Part shown: positions 35,430 through 44,307 of the stretch, in pieces
How the letters are laid out: every line of letters begins with the position of its first letter
Position numbering within the stretch: the first letter of the stretch is position 1
The notes under the pieces: generated by a model
What the model was told of the DNA's origin: nothing
Seen by the model: the letters and a program-made list of their open reading frames with translations, nothing else
Database searches by the model: none
Translations under genes and position numbers: made by a program
Assembly: GCF_020614375.1 (NCBI RefSeq)
Contig: NZ_CP085329.1
Span: 310,001-374,000 of the forward strand
Direction: 5' to 3'
DNA length: 64,000 nt
Source: Haladaptatus salinisoli
GTDB lineage: Archaea > Halobacteriota > Halobacteria > Halobacteriales > Haladaptataceae

Positions 35430-35716
35430 TCAACCTTCGGGAAGTCGGTGTCGAACGGTAGGAGTCGATTTATCTCTCCCGGTAATCTCAGTCAATTCCG
35501 GATCAGACAGGGGTCCATGTTGATGAAGCATATTGATGAGTTCACGCAACTCCTCGTTCCGAAACGTAGCGGCAAGCGATCGTATTGACCATAGTTCCCC
35601 GCCACGAAGCATCGATTTGATCCCCGTAGTGATTGCGTAGCGAGATACCTGTCTGCGGTGAGAGTATGAAGATGATGCTGCACCTGTGACCGTTGAGTCA
35701 GGGTATGATCACGACC
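35430..35716 (-). pseudogene. Decayed winged-helix transcriptional regulator
   Basis: The minus strand reads TLTQRSQVQHHLHTLTADRYL and then GSNRCFVAGNYGQYDRL in one frame. After a frameshift near 35577 it continues with FRNEELRELINMLHQHG and DPELTEITGRDKSTPTV in another. Together these match the two-winged-helix regulators common in haloarchaea (a helix-turn-helix, a wing with a YGxYDRL turn, then a second helix-turn-helix). The beginning and end are missing. On the plus strand, the tail ANYSKEEVEEERQRVQTEIA ending at 35796 may be another fragment. This debris marks the left border of the AT-rich glycan island. Confidence 0.65.
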
Positions 35717-36047
35717 TTACTATCAAAGAGGCAAACTACTCTAAAGAAGAAGTCGAAGAAGAAAGGCAACGAGTTCAAACAGAGATTGCCGAATGAAAGA
35801 CAGAGTTATGGTAAGGAAGATAACTACTCACCAGAATTGACTAAAGATTCATAAATAAAAACGTGGGCGTATTTATCACCTCCGGCGATTAAGGGTCTTA
35901 AGAAGTTCACATGTGAATACGAGGCCATAAGGTATCCAAACAAATAGAGGATCGCAGGATACTGACATGGCCCATACAGAATCAAAAGGTTTATATTTTT
36001 CAATTGGTATTTATGCCTCAAACAAGGAGTTAAAAGTGTTATGAGGA
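35717..36047. other. AT-rich leader of the glycan operon
   Basis: The base composition changes here to clearly AT-rich. A TATA-like TTTATATTT at about 35989-35997 could start the operon roughly 30 nt before the first small frame. A minus-strand 65-codon frame at 35824-36021 has hydrophobic character but no recognised family. Confidence 0.4.
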
Positions 36048-36245
36048 ATGGATACTGATTCCATATCTCAAGATACAGAAATTAGATTAATGATGTACCT
36101 GACACACATCTACCACCATATAAACGCAATAAGAATTGATAGATTGAGAAGTGCGATAATAGATCGTTTCATTGTGAAGGGTATTTTGAGTCGATCTACT
36201 CTACCTCAAATCTTGGTTCCCTTTAATGGGAGCGTGAGTAAATGA
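36048..36245 (+). CDS. Small protein at the head of the glycan operon
   Basis: The 65-aa product (starting MDTDSISQDTEIRLMMYLTH) has no recognised family. Its stop codon overlaps the glycosyltransferase start as ATGA, the same coupled arrangement used between the following genes, which supports it being real. It could also be the shortened remains of a longer gene. The composition is AT-rich like its neighbours. Confidence 0.45.
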   Translation: MDTDSISQDTEIRLMMYLTHIYHHINAIRIDRLRSAIIDRFIVKGILSRSTLPQILVPFNGSVSK

Positions 36246-37288
36246 TGTCATTTGATAAAGATATATGCATGCTATTCCAAGGTAAACATGCTCATCCAGC
36301 ACATCGCGTCTTCGGTGATTCTGTTGGGGCCGAGTACATTCACTTTGAGACGGGAGATACTCCAACGACAGACAAGGAAGGTAACTATCTCTGCCAAGAT
36401 CAACATTCAATTCAAGCCCGCGTTAGAGCTGGACGATCAATTTCCGAGAAGTATGATGTTGTAATTGCAGAAGGAACGGCACCAATACAGACGCTTCTCG
36501 TGTATGCCACGGCCACCAATCCCGATGTAAAGGCACTCTACTTAGCTGCTGATGAGACGTTCTATACGCTCTCGGAACGAAAGTCAAAGTATCTATGGTA
36601 TGGCCTGAAACCCGTCGCTTATCGCCTTCTCGATGGCTGTATCGCGGTTGGTCAGGACGTGTACGACTGGGCCACGCCGTATTTAGGTAATCTTCCAGTT
36701 GGAATTGTCCACCCTCCAATCGCAGATTCAAAATATTCCTCGCTCGCCAAACTGAAACCACGATCACAACAAAAAGACTTCGTGGTTTTGTCAGCAGGAA
36801 GTGCACAAGAATCAAAAAATCAGCTGATGCTAGCAACAGTAACTGAACGACTTCGTGAGAAGTTTGGTGACCACATTCGAACAGTGTTCCTCGGAAATGG
36901 TCATACGGAACAACCGTATGCTACGCAGCCGGGGATTGAAACACCTGGATTTGTACCGCTAGCTGAGTTTGTTGATTGGTTTGAGCGCGCGAGCGTTTAC
37001 GTACAGCCTTCAATCGGTGACTCATTCCCTGTGGGCAGTCTCGAAGGAATGCTCTCGGGAACACCAACCGTCGTCACAACAAGCGTTGGAACCCGTCAAT
37101 TTCTTCCAGCCGATCAAATTGCAGAGCCAACCGTCGACAGCCTAACCGAGCGATTATCATTTCTCTACGAACTCGGGGTTGAGGAGCGCGTTGAGCGGGG
37201 GACTGCTGGGCGCGAGCGTGTTTTTGGACTCCGAGAGTCCACCCAACAACGCCATTTCCATGCAGCTGTTTCGGAGCTGATTGCCTGA
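36242..37288 (+). CDS. Glycosyltransferase, GT4 (GT-B) type
   Basis: The 348-aa protein has the two-domain GT-B layout. The N-terminal acceptor half ends near residue 170. The C-terminal nucleotide-sugar half contains VVLSAGSAQESKNQ, then FLGNGH, PGFVPLAEFVDWFERASVYVQPS and SFPVGSLEGMLSGTPTVVTTSVGTRQF, where the SLEGM segment is the conserved donor-binding Glu region. It adds a sugar from a nucleotide donor to a lipid-linked or surface glycan. It is the first recognisable enzyme of an AT-rich operon and overlaps both neighbouring genes. The sugar is not predictable. Confidence 0.88.
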   Translation: MMSFDKDICMLFQGKHAHPAHRVFGDSVGAEYIHFETGDTPTTDKEGNYLCQDQHSIQARVRAGRSISEKYDVVIAEGTAPIQTLLVYATATNPDVKALYLAADETFYTLSERKSKYLWYGLKPVAYRLLDGCIAVGQDVYDWATPYLGNLPVGIVHPPIADSKYSSLAKLKPRSQQKDFVVLSAGSAQESKNQLMLATVTERLREKFGDHIRTVFLGNGHTEQPYATQPGIETPGFVPLAEFVDWFERASVYVQPSIGDSFPVGSLEGMLSGTPTVVTTSVGTRQFLPADQIAEPTVDSLTERLSFLYELGVEERVERGTAGRERVFGLRESTQQRHFHAAVSELIA

Positions 37289-38685
37289 TGTCGGATCCCC
37301 ACTTTGTCGTGCTTTGTCTCGACACAGTTCGCAAGGACTACTACGATCAGTTTGCACCGCGACTTCGAGAGCGGGCGACACTCAAATTTGAAGAAATGCG
37401 GGCGGCGTCATCTTGGAGCGTTCCAAGTCACGCAGCGATGGTTACTGGGTTACTTCCATCTCAATCCGGTGTCCATGCATACAATCGGGACTTTAGTACA
37501 CTCGATTCTCGCGATACTTGGTTTGCTAATTGGGAGGGCTATCACTCATGCTGTATCTCAGCAAATATCTACGCCAGCTCCACTTTCGGTTTTGATACCC
37601 TCTTTGATGATTGTCTTGCGATATCACCCTCACGGCGCTTCCCAAAGGGTATCAATATCAATTCATATATTCAAAACCGTGGTACAGAGGATGGTATTCT
37701 CAGCTTCATCCATCAAGCCGCTAAACATGAGTATCCAATACATTCGCTTGCAAATGGCGGACTATTTAAGTTCCAAAACTGGGCTCAGCGACTCCCTATT
37801 CTGAATCCCTTTGATTACGGGGCAAAGAGTATCACACGTGCGATTAAGAGCAAACTTACAGAGGCTACAAAGCCTACATTCCTGTTCGCAAATTTCATGG
37901 ATGCTCACGGCCCGCATTCACCATTTCTCGGCCTTGATCGTGACCTTTACGACTGTCCGCCCTCGTTCACCTCTCTTGATTTCAACGACTGGGATGTGAA
38001 TACGGCTGAGAAAGAAGGGAATTATGCAAAAGAGATTAACTACGTTCGGCAGCTGTACGCGGCTGAAATTGCCTATCTTGATCAAATTATTTCAGACCTG
38101 ATGGATTCACTTACTAAGTCGCTTGATCGAGATATCATGTTCGTCATTACCGCTGATCATGGCGAAAATCTGGGATATTCCGAAGATGAGTTTCTTATTA
38201 ACCATTTTAGCAGTCTATCGGAGGCACTTTTACACGTCCCATTTGATGTTTATTCAACGAATCATACCGGTATCGTCGAAGATTATACCACGCACTTGGA
38301 TCTAGGGGAAATTGCGACGAATCTTCGGGAGGAGGCGTCGATGGAGGCATACACTCGATCAACTATACCAGCTGAAATAGCTGGGTGTGGTAGTAAGATC
38401 CCCGACGAAACCTCGGATTATTGGGATCGAGCACAACGCGCCGTCTATCGAGATGGTCGGAAATACGTATGCGATGAGTATGGAGAAACGAACGTCTACG
38501 ATGTCGTTGGTGACCCTAGTATCCAATATCCACTTTCGGACGAGAATGTTCCAGATGATCTCTTTGATGAAGTGTTTGATGTATCGTTTGAGGAACTTGC
38601 TCACCGAGCAAACGCCGGAAGTACTACTCATGCAATTGCTGCCAGTACCAAAAGTCGTTTGCAGGAATTAGGATATCTATCATGA
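37288..38685 (+). CDS. Sulfatase/alkaline-phosphatase-superfamily enzyme
   Basis: The 465-aa protein has the sulfatase fold: metal-binding Asp12 in VVLCLDTVRKDYY, the nucleophile region SSWSVPSHAAMVTGLLPS (Ser44 at the position of the Cys/Ser that is converted to formylglycine, and His48 where Arg is usual), and IMFVITADHGENLGY as the second metal site. In glycan operons such enzymes remove or transfer sulfate or phospho-groups. No signal peptide is seen, so it probably acts in the cytoplasm on a precursor. The start overlaps the glycosyltransferase stop by one base and the end overlaps the methyltransferase by 4 bp. Confidence 0.85.
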   Translation: MSDPHFVVLCLDTVRKDYYDQFAPRLRERATLKFEEMRAASSWSVPSHAAMVTGLLPSQSGVHAYNRDFSTLDSRDTWFANWEGYHSCCISANIYASSTFGFDTLFDDCLAISPSRRFPKGININSYIQNRGTEDGILSFIHQAAKHEYPIHSLANGGLFKFQNWAQRLPILNPFDYGAKSITRAIKSKLTEATKPTFLFANFMDAHGPHSPFLGLDRDLYDCPPSFTSLDFNDWDVNTAEKEGNYAKEINYVRQLYAAEIAYLDQIISDLMDSLTKSLDRDIMFVITADHGENLGYSEDEFLINHFSSLSEALLHVPFDVYSTNHTGIVEDYTTHLDLGEIATNLREEASMEAYTRSTIPAEIAGCGSKIPDETSDYWDRAQRAVYRDGRKYVCDEYGETNVYDVVGDPSIQYPLSDENVPDDLFDEVFDVSFEELAHRANAGSTTHAIAASTKSRLQELGYLS

Positions 38686-39266
38686 ACAAAGTAACCATTG
38701 ATATTGGCTGTGGGGATAATCCTCGAGATGGAGCGATCGGGGTTGATATCCGACCCTATGAGAGCTGTGATATTCAGGCCGATGTCTGTAACCTCCCATT
38801 TGAAAATGAATCTGCCAATCAAATCTATGCATCACAGTTACTTGAGCATCTTAACGGAGAAGAACAATTACCTAGGGCGTTTAAAGAAATTTCCCGAGTG
38901 TTGGAACCCAATGGTGAATTCATTTTTGACGTACCGTTTGGGCGGACGTGGCAGGCCGATCCGACACACCAGACGCAATGGTATTTCAAAACAATACTCT
39001 ATTTCCTTCCGAGAGATGAAGTAGCACGACTAGGGTGGGATCCCACTATATTTCCGGACTATTATGAAAGCGATGAAATCTCGCTAGAACTCGTTGAGAG
39101 GGATGCCGTTGCCTGGCTTGACGTTGACTGGCTACCTCTTCGGGCGTTTTCATTCCTTGTTCGACAAGCGAGTAAAATCATCACAACCGACAGATGGGAT
39201 GGACTCCCATTAGGTGGCGGAAATCTAACTTTCCGCCTCAGGAAGCGAACGGAGGTGGTGGAATGA
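38682..39266 (+). CDS. Class I SAM-dependent methyltransferase
   Basis: The 194-aa protein has motif I as IDIGCGDNPRDGAIGVDI (about residues 5-22), then DIQADVCNLPFEN and ASQLLEHL, followed by FKEISRVLEPNGEFIFDVPF. These are the SAM-binding and post-motifs of small-molecule methyltransferases. In this operon it probably methylates a sugar, as O-methylated sugars occur in haloarchaeal N-glycans (inference). ATGA overlaps on both sides show translational coupling. Confidence 0.87.
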   Translation: MNKVTIDIGCGDNPRDGAIGVDIRPYESCDIQADVCNLPFENESANQIYASQLLEHLNGEEQLPRAFKEISRVLEPNGEFIFDVPFGRTWQADPTHQTQWYFKTILYFLPRDEVARLGWDPTIFPDYYESDEISLELVERDAVAWLDVDWLPLRAFSFLVRQASKIITTDRWDGLPLGGGNLTFRLRKRTEVVE

Positions 39267-39391
39267 CAAAGTTGTCTCTATGGGATCTTGTTCGAATGTT
39301 TCGGTCAATAACCCGCTGTAAAAGATGTGGATATCGGTCGACAGATCAGGATGCTTGCCCAAAGTGTCTCTCGACGCGCAGCAATGAGTAA
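39263..39391 (+). CDS. 42-aa zinc-ribbon protein within the glycan operon
   Basis: This short frame, MTKLSLWDLVRMFRSITRCK and onward, has two Cys knuckles, CKRC at 19-22 and CPKC at 32-35, which would form a zinc ribbon. The N-terminal 17 residues are amphipathic. It overlaps the methyltransferase stop by 4 bp (ATGA) and the flippase start by 8 bp, so it is clearly embedded in the operon. Proteins this small are usually left unannotated. It may regulate or bridge glycan enzymes, but no function is established. Confidence 0.7.
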   Translation: MTKLSLWDLVRMFRSITRCKRCGYRSTDQDACPKCLSTRSNE

Positions 39392-40823
39392 CGCCGCAAA
39401 CATTAGCCTCGGCCGGGAAACGTTGTCTGGGACGGTTGCGAAGATTGTTATGGCTCTTGCAGGCTTTGTTGGGTCAATCGTATTTGCACGCGTACTCGGT
39501 CCAACGATGTTCGGTGGCGTCTATCTCTTACTTGGGCTTGTCCGAATTGTTGATCGACCAATGTCGGGTTGGGCAGCTGCCGGAAAGAAACGTCTTTCTG
39601 AATCAGATAACCTACGCAATGAAGCCCTCGGTGCAAATCTTTTGTTTAATACACTATGGATTATAGTGGTCACGATCGGCATTCTTCTATTCGCAAAATC
39701 ATTGCGTGAGTATACCGGATTACTGGCCGCACCATTACTTTTAATTTTATTACTTTCGAGTGAATCTGTCTTTATTACTCTTGAACGATTAGTGCAAGCA
39801 CGAGGACGAATTTCCACAGCCGTCTGGTTAGATACTGTACGTTCATATCTCACACTCGGTCTACAACTCTTACTTGTTATTGCTGGCTTAGGTGCTGTCG
39901 GTATGATTGTTGGTTTAGCTGGTGCGTCATTGGCAACGCTACCGATCGTAGTGTTCTATCTTAGTGCACGACCAAGGACACCCTCTAAGGAATTACTTCG
40001 GAGGTATTGGAGGTTTGCAAAGTACAGTATCCCATCAGACGCCCTCGGAACAATATACGACCGTCTCGATATTCTCTTACTTGGAGCAGTATTAACACCT
40101 ACAGTGGCCGGTTACTATGAAGCAGCGTTCAAACTCACGATTCCGGCTATCTTCATAGCAGAGGTGGCTGGAAGTGGTCTCATGGCAAAAACATCTGCTA
40201 TATCAGCTCGTGGCGGTAACATTCACCTTGATATCGAAAATACAATCTCATTCACTAGTCTCATTGCTATTCCCATATGCTTTGGCACGCTTGTGTTCGC
40301 CGACGAAATCATCGTTACAGCTTACGGAGGGGCATTTGCTGCGGCAGCTCCGTTGTTGATAGCGCTTGCTATTTATCGCGTCATTCGGACACAGAGCGGC
40401 CCTCTCCTTCAAGCAGTGAATGGACTTGACCGACCTGATATTTCGATGCGATTGTCTGCCATTGCAGTCGTTGTGAATATTGTCGGGGGTATAGGACTGA
40501 TACTGTGGATTGGTCCTGTCGGCGTTGTCGTGTCAACAATTGCTGCTGAATCTATCCGGTATGTGGGAGCAGCGCTTCTGCTCAAGCAGGAACTCACGAC
40601 AATAAACCTAATTCCACACTCCTTGCTTGAACAAGTTGGTGCAGGACTTGCAATGTTTATCATTGTAACCTCCATACAGAGTTTTATACAAATCAACTCA
40701 TGGGTCTACCTCGCGTTGATCATCGGTCTTGGTGGTTTCACATACTTTCTATTCTTATTTGCTGTAAGCTCAAAGTTCCGTATGACATTACAAAGTGCAG
40801 TACCTTCCGTAAAGATAGTCTGA
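39384..40823 (+). CDS. Polysaccharide/oligosaccharide flippase (MOP superfamily)
   Basis: The 479-aa protein has about 14 transmembrane helices and begins GRETLSGTVAKIVMALAGFVGSIVFARVLGPTMFG, the typical Wzx/RfbX start with a conserved Arg-Leu-Gly-Pro turn. It moves lipid-linked oligosaccharides across the membrane. It is the last gene of the operon, with an 8-bp overlap to the zinc-ribbon gene. The ATG at 39384 is chosen because the conserved N terminus starts within 10 residues. With the glycosyltransferase, sulfatase and methyltransferase it forms a surface-glycan or N-glycan unit. Confidence 0.9.
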   Translation: MSNAANISLGRETLSGTVAKIVMALAGFVGSIVFARVLGPTMFGGVYLLLGLVRIVDRPMSGWAAAGKKRLSESDNLRNEALGANLLFNTLWIIVVTIGILLFAKSLREYTGLLAAPLLLILLLSSESVFITLERLVQARGRISTAVWLDTVRSYLTLGLQLLLVIAGLGAVGMIVGLAGASLATLPIVVFYLSARPRTPSKELLRRYWRFAKYSIPSDALGTIYDRLDILLLGAVLTPTVAGYYEAAFKLTIPAIFIAEVAGSGLMAKTSAISARGGNIHLDIENTISFTSLIAIPICFGTLVFADEIIVTAYGGAFAAAAPLLIALAIYRVIRTQSGPLLQAVNGLDRPDISMRLSAIAVVVNIVGGIGLILWIGPVGVVVSTIAAESIRYVGAALLLKQELTTINLIPHSLLEQVGAGLAMFIIVTSIQSFIQINSWVYLALIIGLGGFTYFLFLFAVSSKFRMTLQSAVPSVKIV

Positions 40824-40884
40824 TTATGATATACATCTACTAAATCCAGATAAGAACGCCCCCGACTGTCCATTTATCGTAAGG

Positions 40885-41142
40885 AGGCCAACGGGTACTC
40901 CCGCTCCGTTTGAGAACGGTGTTCGTCAGGGTCGCCCTATAAAGAGTATTTCAACCTCTTTTAGTACTTCGTAGAGGTCACGACCCAGATTCTGAGCACT
41001 ATTCCGGAGCGAGTCGAAGACGCCTTTAGCCGAATTTTCAGGCGTCGTCCCGGCTTTCCCGGTTACACGTGAACCCGCCATCGTCGACGGTCACCGTATC
41101 AGTGAACGTCTCACCTGTATCCACTCCGATCACGTATGCCAT
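40885..41142 (-). pseudogene. Hydantoinase/oxoprolinase A N-terminal remnant
   Basis: The minus strand starts at 41142 with MAYVIGVDTGETFTDTVTVD, the N-terminal ATP-binding strand of HyuA-type proteins. A frameshift follows after about 26 codons. The next frame reads GKAGTTPENSAKGVFDSLRN, then AQNLGRDLYEVLKEVE, and a further shift gives ATLTNTVLKRSG, matching the HGTT(L)xTNxxLER segment. Only about 80 of the roughly 700 residues remain. The gene once encoded an ATP-dependent hydantoin or 5-oxoproline hydrolase subunit. It lies just beyond the flippase, at the right border of the AT-rich island. Confidence 0.8.
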
Positions 41143-41908
41143 GAGCCACCAACCGCGGTTCTCGTACGATAACTTGTACGGAAGATGCAAATGGCAAAAT
41201 TATCGGTGCTCGTTACCATCCTCCGAGAAATTCCGTTGGCCGATTTAAATGGCCTCTCCTCTCCCAATTCGGTCATCTCATCAGTCGCAGATGAGTTTTG
41301 AAACATTGGTCAGAATAGTTTTTCCACGTTCCGCTCTTTGTCTAATTGGGTCGGTGACGACCGACCTGGCCTCCACATCCCGGCTGTCACGCCGTCATCG
41401 GGATGTGAGGTACACCAGCTGAACAAGAGCGAACCGTCACCAGTTCGCAACGAGAACCTGTCATCCAGAATGCCCCAGTCGACACAGCCCAGCGCCACAA
41501 TCCGAGTAAGGAGACTCGCCACGACTGGGGCATCGCGGATTTCGTAGTTACAGAAGTATAGAACGGTGGTTCACGCTGAGCGCCGTCAGAAACGGTCACC
41601 AACCGCGTCCGATGACGGTACGTTCTGCCCTACGACGTATTGATTACTGTTGCAAGGGGTGAGAAATGTCTTTCAGCGGCATCCCCCGCGTTTACAACGG
41701 CAGGCGGCTATGCCGGTCGTCGAGGCGGTCACCTTTGAAGGAACTTTAGCGCGTTCCGTGGTTCGTGCGGGGCTTTTCGTGAGGTTGTAGCCGATACTAG
41801 GGGGTGAGTATTGCCACGAATACCATTACCGACAAACATAAGCGTGGGGTTTGATATGCATAGGCACATGGTACAACAACAGCGTCGTTGGATCAATGGG
41901 AGGGGACA
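41143..41908. other. Intergenic region with an inverted repeat
   Basis: No gene is recognised in these 766 bp. The region contains the 12-bp inverted repeat listed at 41470-41533. A ribosome-binding-like GGAGGGG precedes the BASS gene at its right end. Confidence 0.45.
41470..41533. repeat. 12-bp perfect inverted repeat with 40-bp spacer
   Basis: ATGCCCCAGTCG at 41470-41481 is the reverse complement of CGACTGGGGCAT at 41522-41533. The element could form a cruciform or long hairpin, or mark the end of a small mobile element. No flanking target duplication was recognised. Confidence 0.5.
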
Positions 41909-42895
41909 ATGAGTACGCTCGACGTCGTACGGCGTGTGAGCGCTATCGCGAATCGCTACTTCGTCGTTTGGGTGCTCGTATTCTCCGGGCTTGCTCTCGC
42001 GGCTCCTACGGCGTTCACGTGGATTAGCCCCTATATCACACCGCTACTCGGCGTCATCATGCTTGGAATGGGGTTGACGCTCCAACCTGTCGACTTCCGT
42101 CGACTCGTCGAACGACCACGCGACGTATGCATCGGTGCCGTTACACAGTGGGTCGTCATGCCGACGGCAGCATATGCCATCACCGTCGCACTGGCTCTTC
42201 CTCCGGAACTTGCACTGGGCGTCGTCCTCGTTGGCGCTGCGCCAGGTGGCACTGCCTCAAACGTAATGACATACCTCGGCGATGGCGATGTCGCCCTCTC
42301 CGTGGCGATTACTACCGTGACGACGATCGCAGCACCGATCGTCATGCCCGCATGGGTCGTCTTCCTCGCTGGCGAACAGCTCGACGTCACCTTCGCGCAG
42401 CTATTTACGAGCATCGTGCAAGTCGTACTCGTTCCCGTTATCGCTGGCTTCGCACTCCGATACTTCCTCGACCGAAAGGCACCCGAGCTTGCTGAAGCGG
42501 GGCTTGACGTCTTCCCGGCAGTGAGCGTTATCGCCATCGTGGCGATCGTCGCGGCCGTCGTCGGGCTTAGTAAAGCGACGATCCTCACTGCCGGTGCGAC
42601 CGCCATCGTCGCAGTCGTGGCGCACAACACAATCGGCCTCGGAGCAGGTTACAGCGTGGGTCGTTCAACCGGAATGTCCGAAGACCGTGTTCGTACCTGT
42701 GCGTTTGAGGTCGGCTTGCAGAACAGCGGCCTCGCTGTGGCGCTTGCGACATCCTTTTTCTCACCCGCTGTAGCCCTACCGCCAGCACTGTTCAGCATCT
42801 GGCACAATGTGAGTGGGCCTGCCTTGGCTTCCTACTTTGCTCGCGATGAGGAGTCCGTTTCGTCATCGTCCCCGGCGATACACGCGGATGATTGA
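41909..42895 (+). CDS. Bile acid:sodium symporter family (BASS) transporter
   Basis: The 328-aa protein has about 9-10 transmembrane helices. It contains VIMLGMGLTLQPVDFRRLVERP, VGAAPGGTASNVMTYLGDGDVALSVAITT (the sodium-site crossing helix with its GGTASN motif) and the later FEVGLQNSGLAVALA repeat half. Prokaryotic BASS members carry organic anions such as pantoate or 2-keto acids with sodium; the substrate here is unknown. The start at 41909 has a strong upstream GGAGGGG Shine-Dalgarno-like sequence, unlike the leaderless genes elsewhere in the window. Confidence 0.9.
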   Translation: MSTLDVVRRVSAIANRYFVVWVLVFSGLALAAPTAFTWISPYITPLLGVIMLGMGLTLQPVDFRRLVERPRDVCIGAVTQWVVMPTAAYAITVALALPPELALGVVLVGAAPGGTASNVMTYLGDGDVALSVAITTVTTIAAPIVMPAWVVFLAGEQLDVTFAQLFTSIVQVVLVPVIAGFALRYFLDRKAPELAEAGLDVFPAVSVIAIVAIVAAVVGLSKATILTAGATAIVAVVAHNTIGLGAGYSVGRSTGMSEDRVRTCAFEVGLQNSGLAVALATSFFSPAVALPPALFSIWHNVSGPALASYFARDEESVSSSSPAIHADD

Positions 42896-43089
42896 ACAGC
42901 CGCGCAACGAGTCGTAGCCTTCGAGGCTCGCTTCTGCCGGACGGCTGAATCGACTCTTCTCGTCGTACTTTCGAGCCGTGATCCTTAGAGAGGTCACGGC
43001 GAATTACGGCGAAAGCCCACGAGTTCACTTGTCCGACCTGCGGTGAAGGAACGGTCGACCGGCGGTTCGCCAGCAGTGTCGTGTCGCGG

Positions 43090-44307
43090 TCACTCACGCA
43101 GACGCCGCAAGGCTTCCCCGGCGATGATAACGATGAGCCCAGCAGTGGAGAGTAGTCCGAACCCGGGGACGAACGACCCCGTGATCTCGTGGAGCGTTCC
43201 GATGAGCACCGGACCGAGAAATCCACCGATTTCGCCGACCGCAAAGATGAATCCCATCGCAGTGCTGGTGAGCCGAGCTCCGATTCCGTCCAAAGCCGGA
43301 GGTATTGCTCGAACAAGCGGCGAGACCCCGCCGACGCCAATTCCGGTGATAACAACGCTAGCGAACATCAGAAAATGGATACCGCCGAACACCATCCCAA
43401 CGGCTCCGAGGAACATGAGACTTCCACACGATACCAGGGCCGTTCGTCGGGCAGAATATCGATCGGCGGCGACGGGAACGACCAAGACGCCGAGAGCGAA
43501 GGCTGCGACAAATACACTCGTCGTTTGCCCAGCTTGGTCCGGTGACAGCCCACGTGATTCCAGTACCGTCGGGAGCCAACCTTGGACACCGTGATTGACG
43601 AGGAGGTACATTGTCCCGATGATAACGACGAGTTGGAGCTCCCTGTGCGAGAGGATGAGCCGAAGATCGTGGCTGATCGAGTCGACCGAGAACGACGAAT
43701 CGTGCTCGTCGGTGCGATCGTCGATCCCTGCTTGTCGCGCGACGACGAACCAGACCGCGGAATAGATGACTGCGACGAGACCGCTCCAAAAGAAAAGCGG
43801 GCGCCATCCGCCGAGCATCGGGCCGAGTATCGGCCGACCGACGCTGAAGACGCCAGCCGAACCCACGGAGGCTCCGATGAGATAGATCGAGGAAGGGGAC
43901 CCAGTTCGCTCTGGTGGGAAGAGAAACGAAACGAGCTTCGGGAGTCCGAAGGTGATGGCGGTTGCGCCGACGCCAATCAGGAGTGTGAATAGCAGTAGTG
44001 ACAGAAATCCGGGTGCGGTACTTCGGCCAATCTGTGCAACACCGTAAATCAGGACACCGGTCGCAAGACTACGACCGGGCCCCACGCGGTCAATGACGAC
44101 CCCCGAAAATAGGGCAAGCGGAATATAGGTCAACGGGACGGCACCGACTAACACACCAGCCTGTATGCCCGTGAGACCGATTTCCTCAATGATCGAAGAG
44201 AGATACGCCGGTAGTGAGAACCAGATGAACATCAGGCACGTGTACCCAAACGACGCAACGACGACGAGTCCGTACGCACGACGGGTCTCATCTGCCAGTC
44301 TCGCCAT
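43090..44307 (-). CDS. MFS transporter (CynX/NimT-like)
   Basis: The 405-aa protein has 12 predicted helices in two six-helix halves separated by a charged central loop (RQAGIDDRTDEHDSSFSVD, about 194-212). The loop between helices 2 and 3 has the MFS motif as SGVVIDRVGPGRSL. It exports or imports a small organic compound. The substrate is unknown. It converges on the BASS gene and has no clear operon partner. Confidence 0.87.
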   Translation of the reverse strand: MARLADETRRAYGLVVVASFGYTCLMFIWFSLPAYLSSIIEEIGLTGIQAGVLVGAVPLTYIPLALFSGVVIDRVGPGRSLATGVLIYGVAQIGRSTAPGFLSLLLFTLLIGVGATAITFGLPKLVSFLFPPERTGSPSSIYLIGASVGSAGVFSVGRPILGPMLGGWRPLFFWSGLVAVIYSAVWFVVARQAGIDDRTDEHDSSFSVDSISHDLRLILSHRELQLVVIIGTMYLLVNHGVQGWLPTVLESRGLSPDQAGQTTSVFVAAFALGVLVVPVAADRYSARRTALVSCGSLMFLGAVGMVFGGIHFLMFASVVITGIGVGGVSPLVRAIPPALDGIGARLTSTAMGFIFAVGEIGGFLGPVLIGTLHEITGSFVPGFGLLSTAGLIVIIAGEALRRLRE

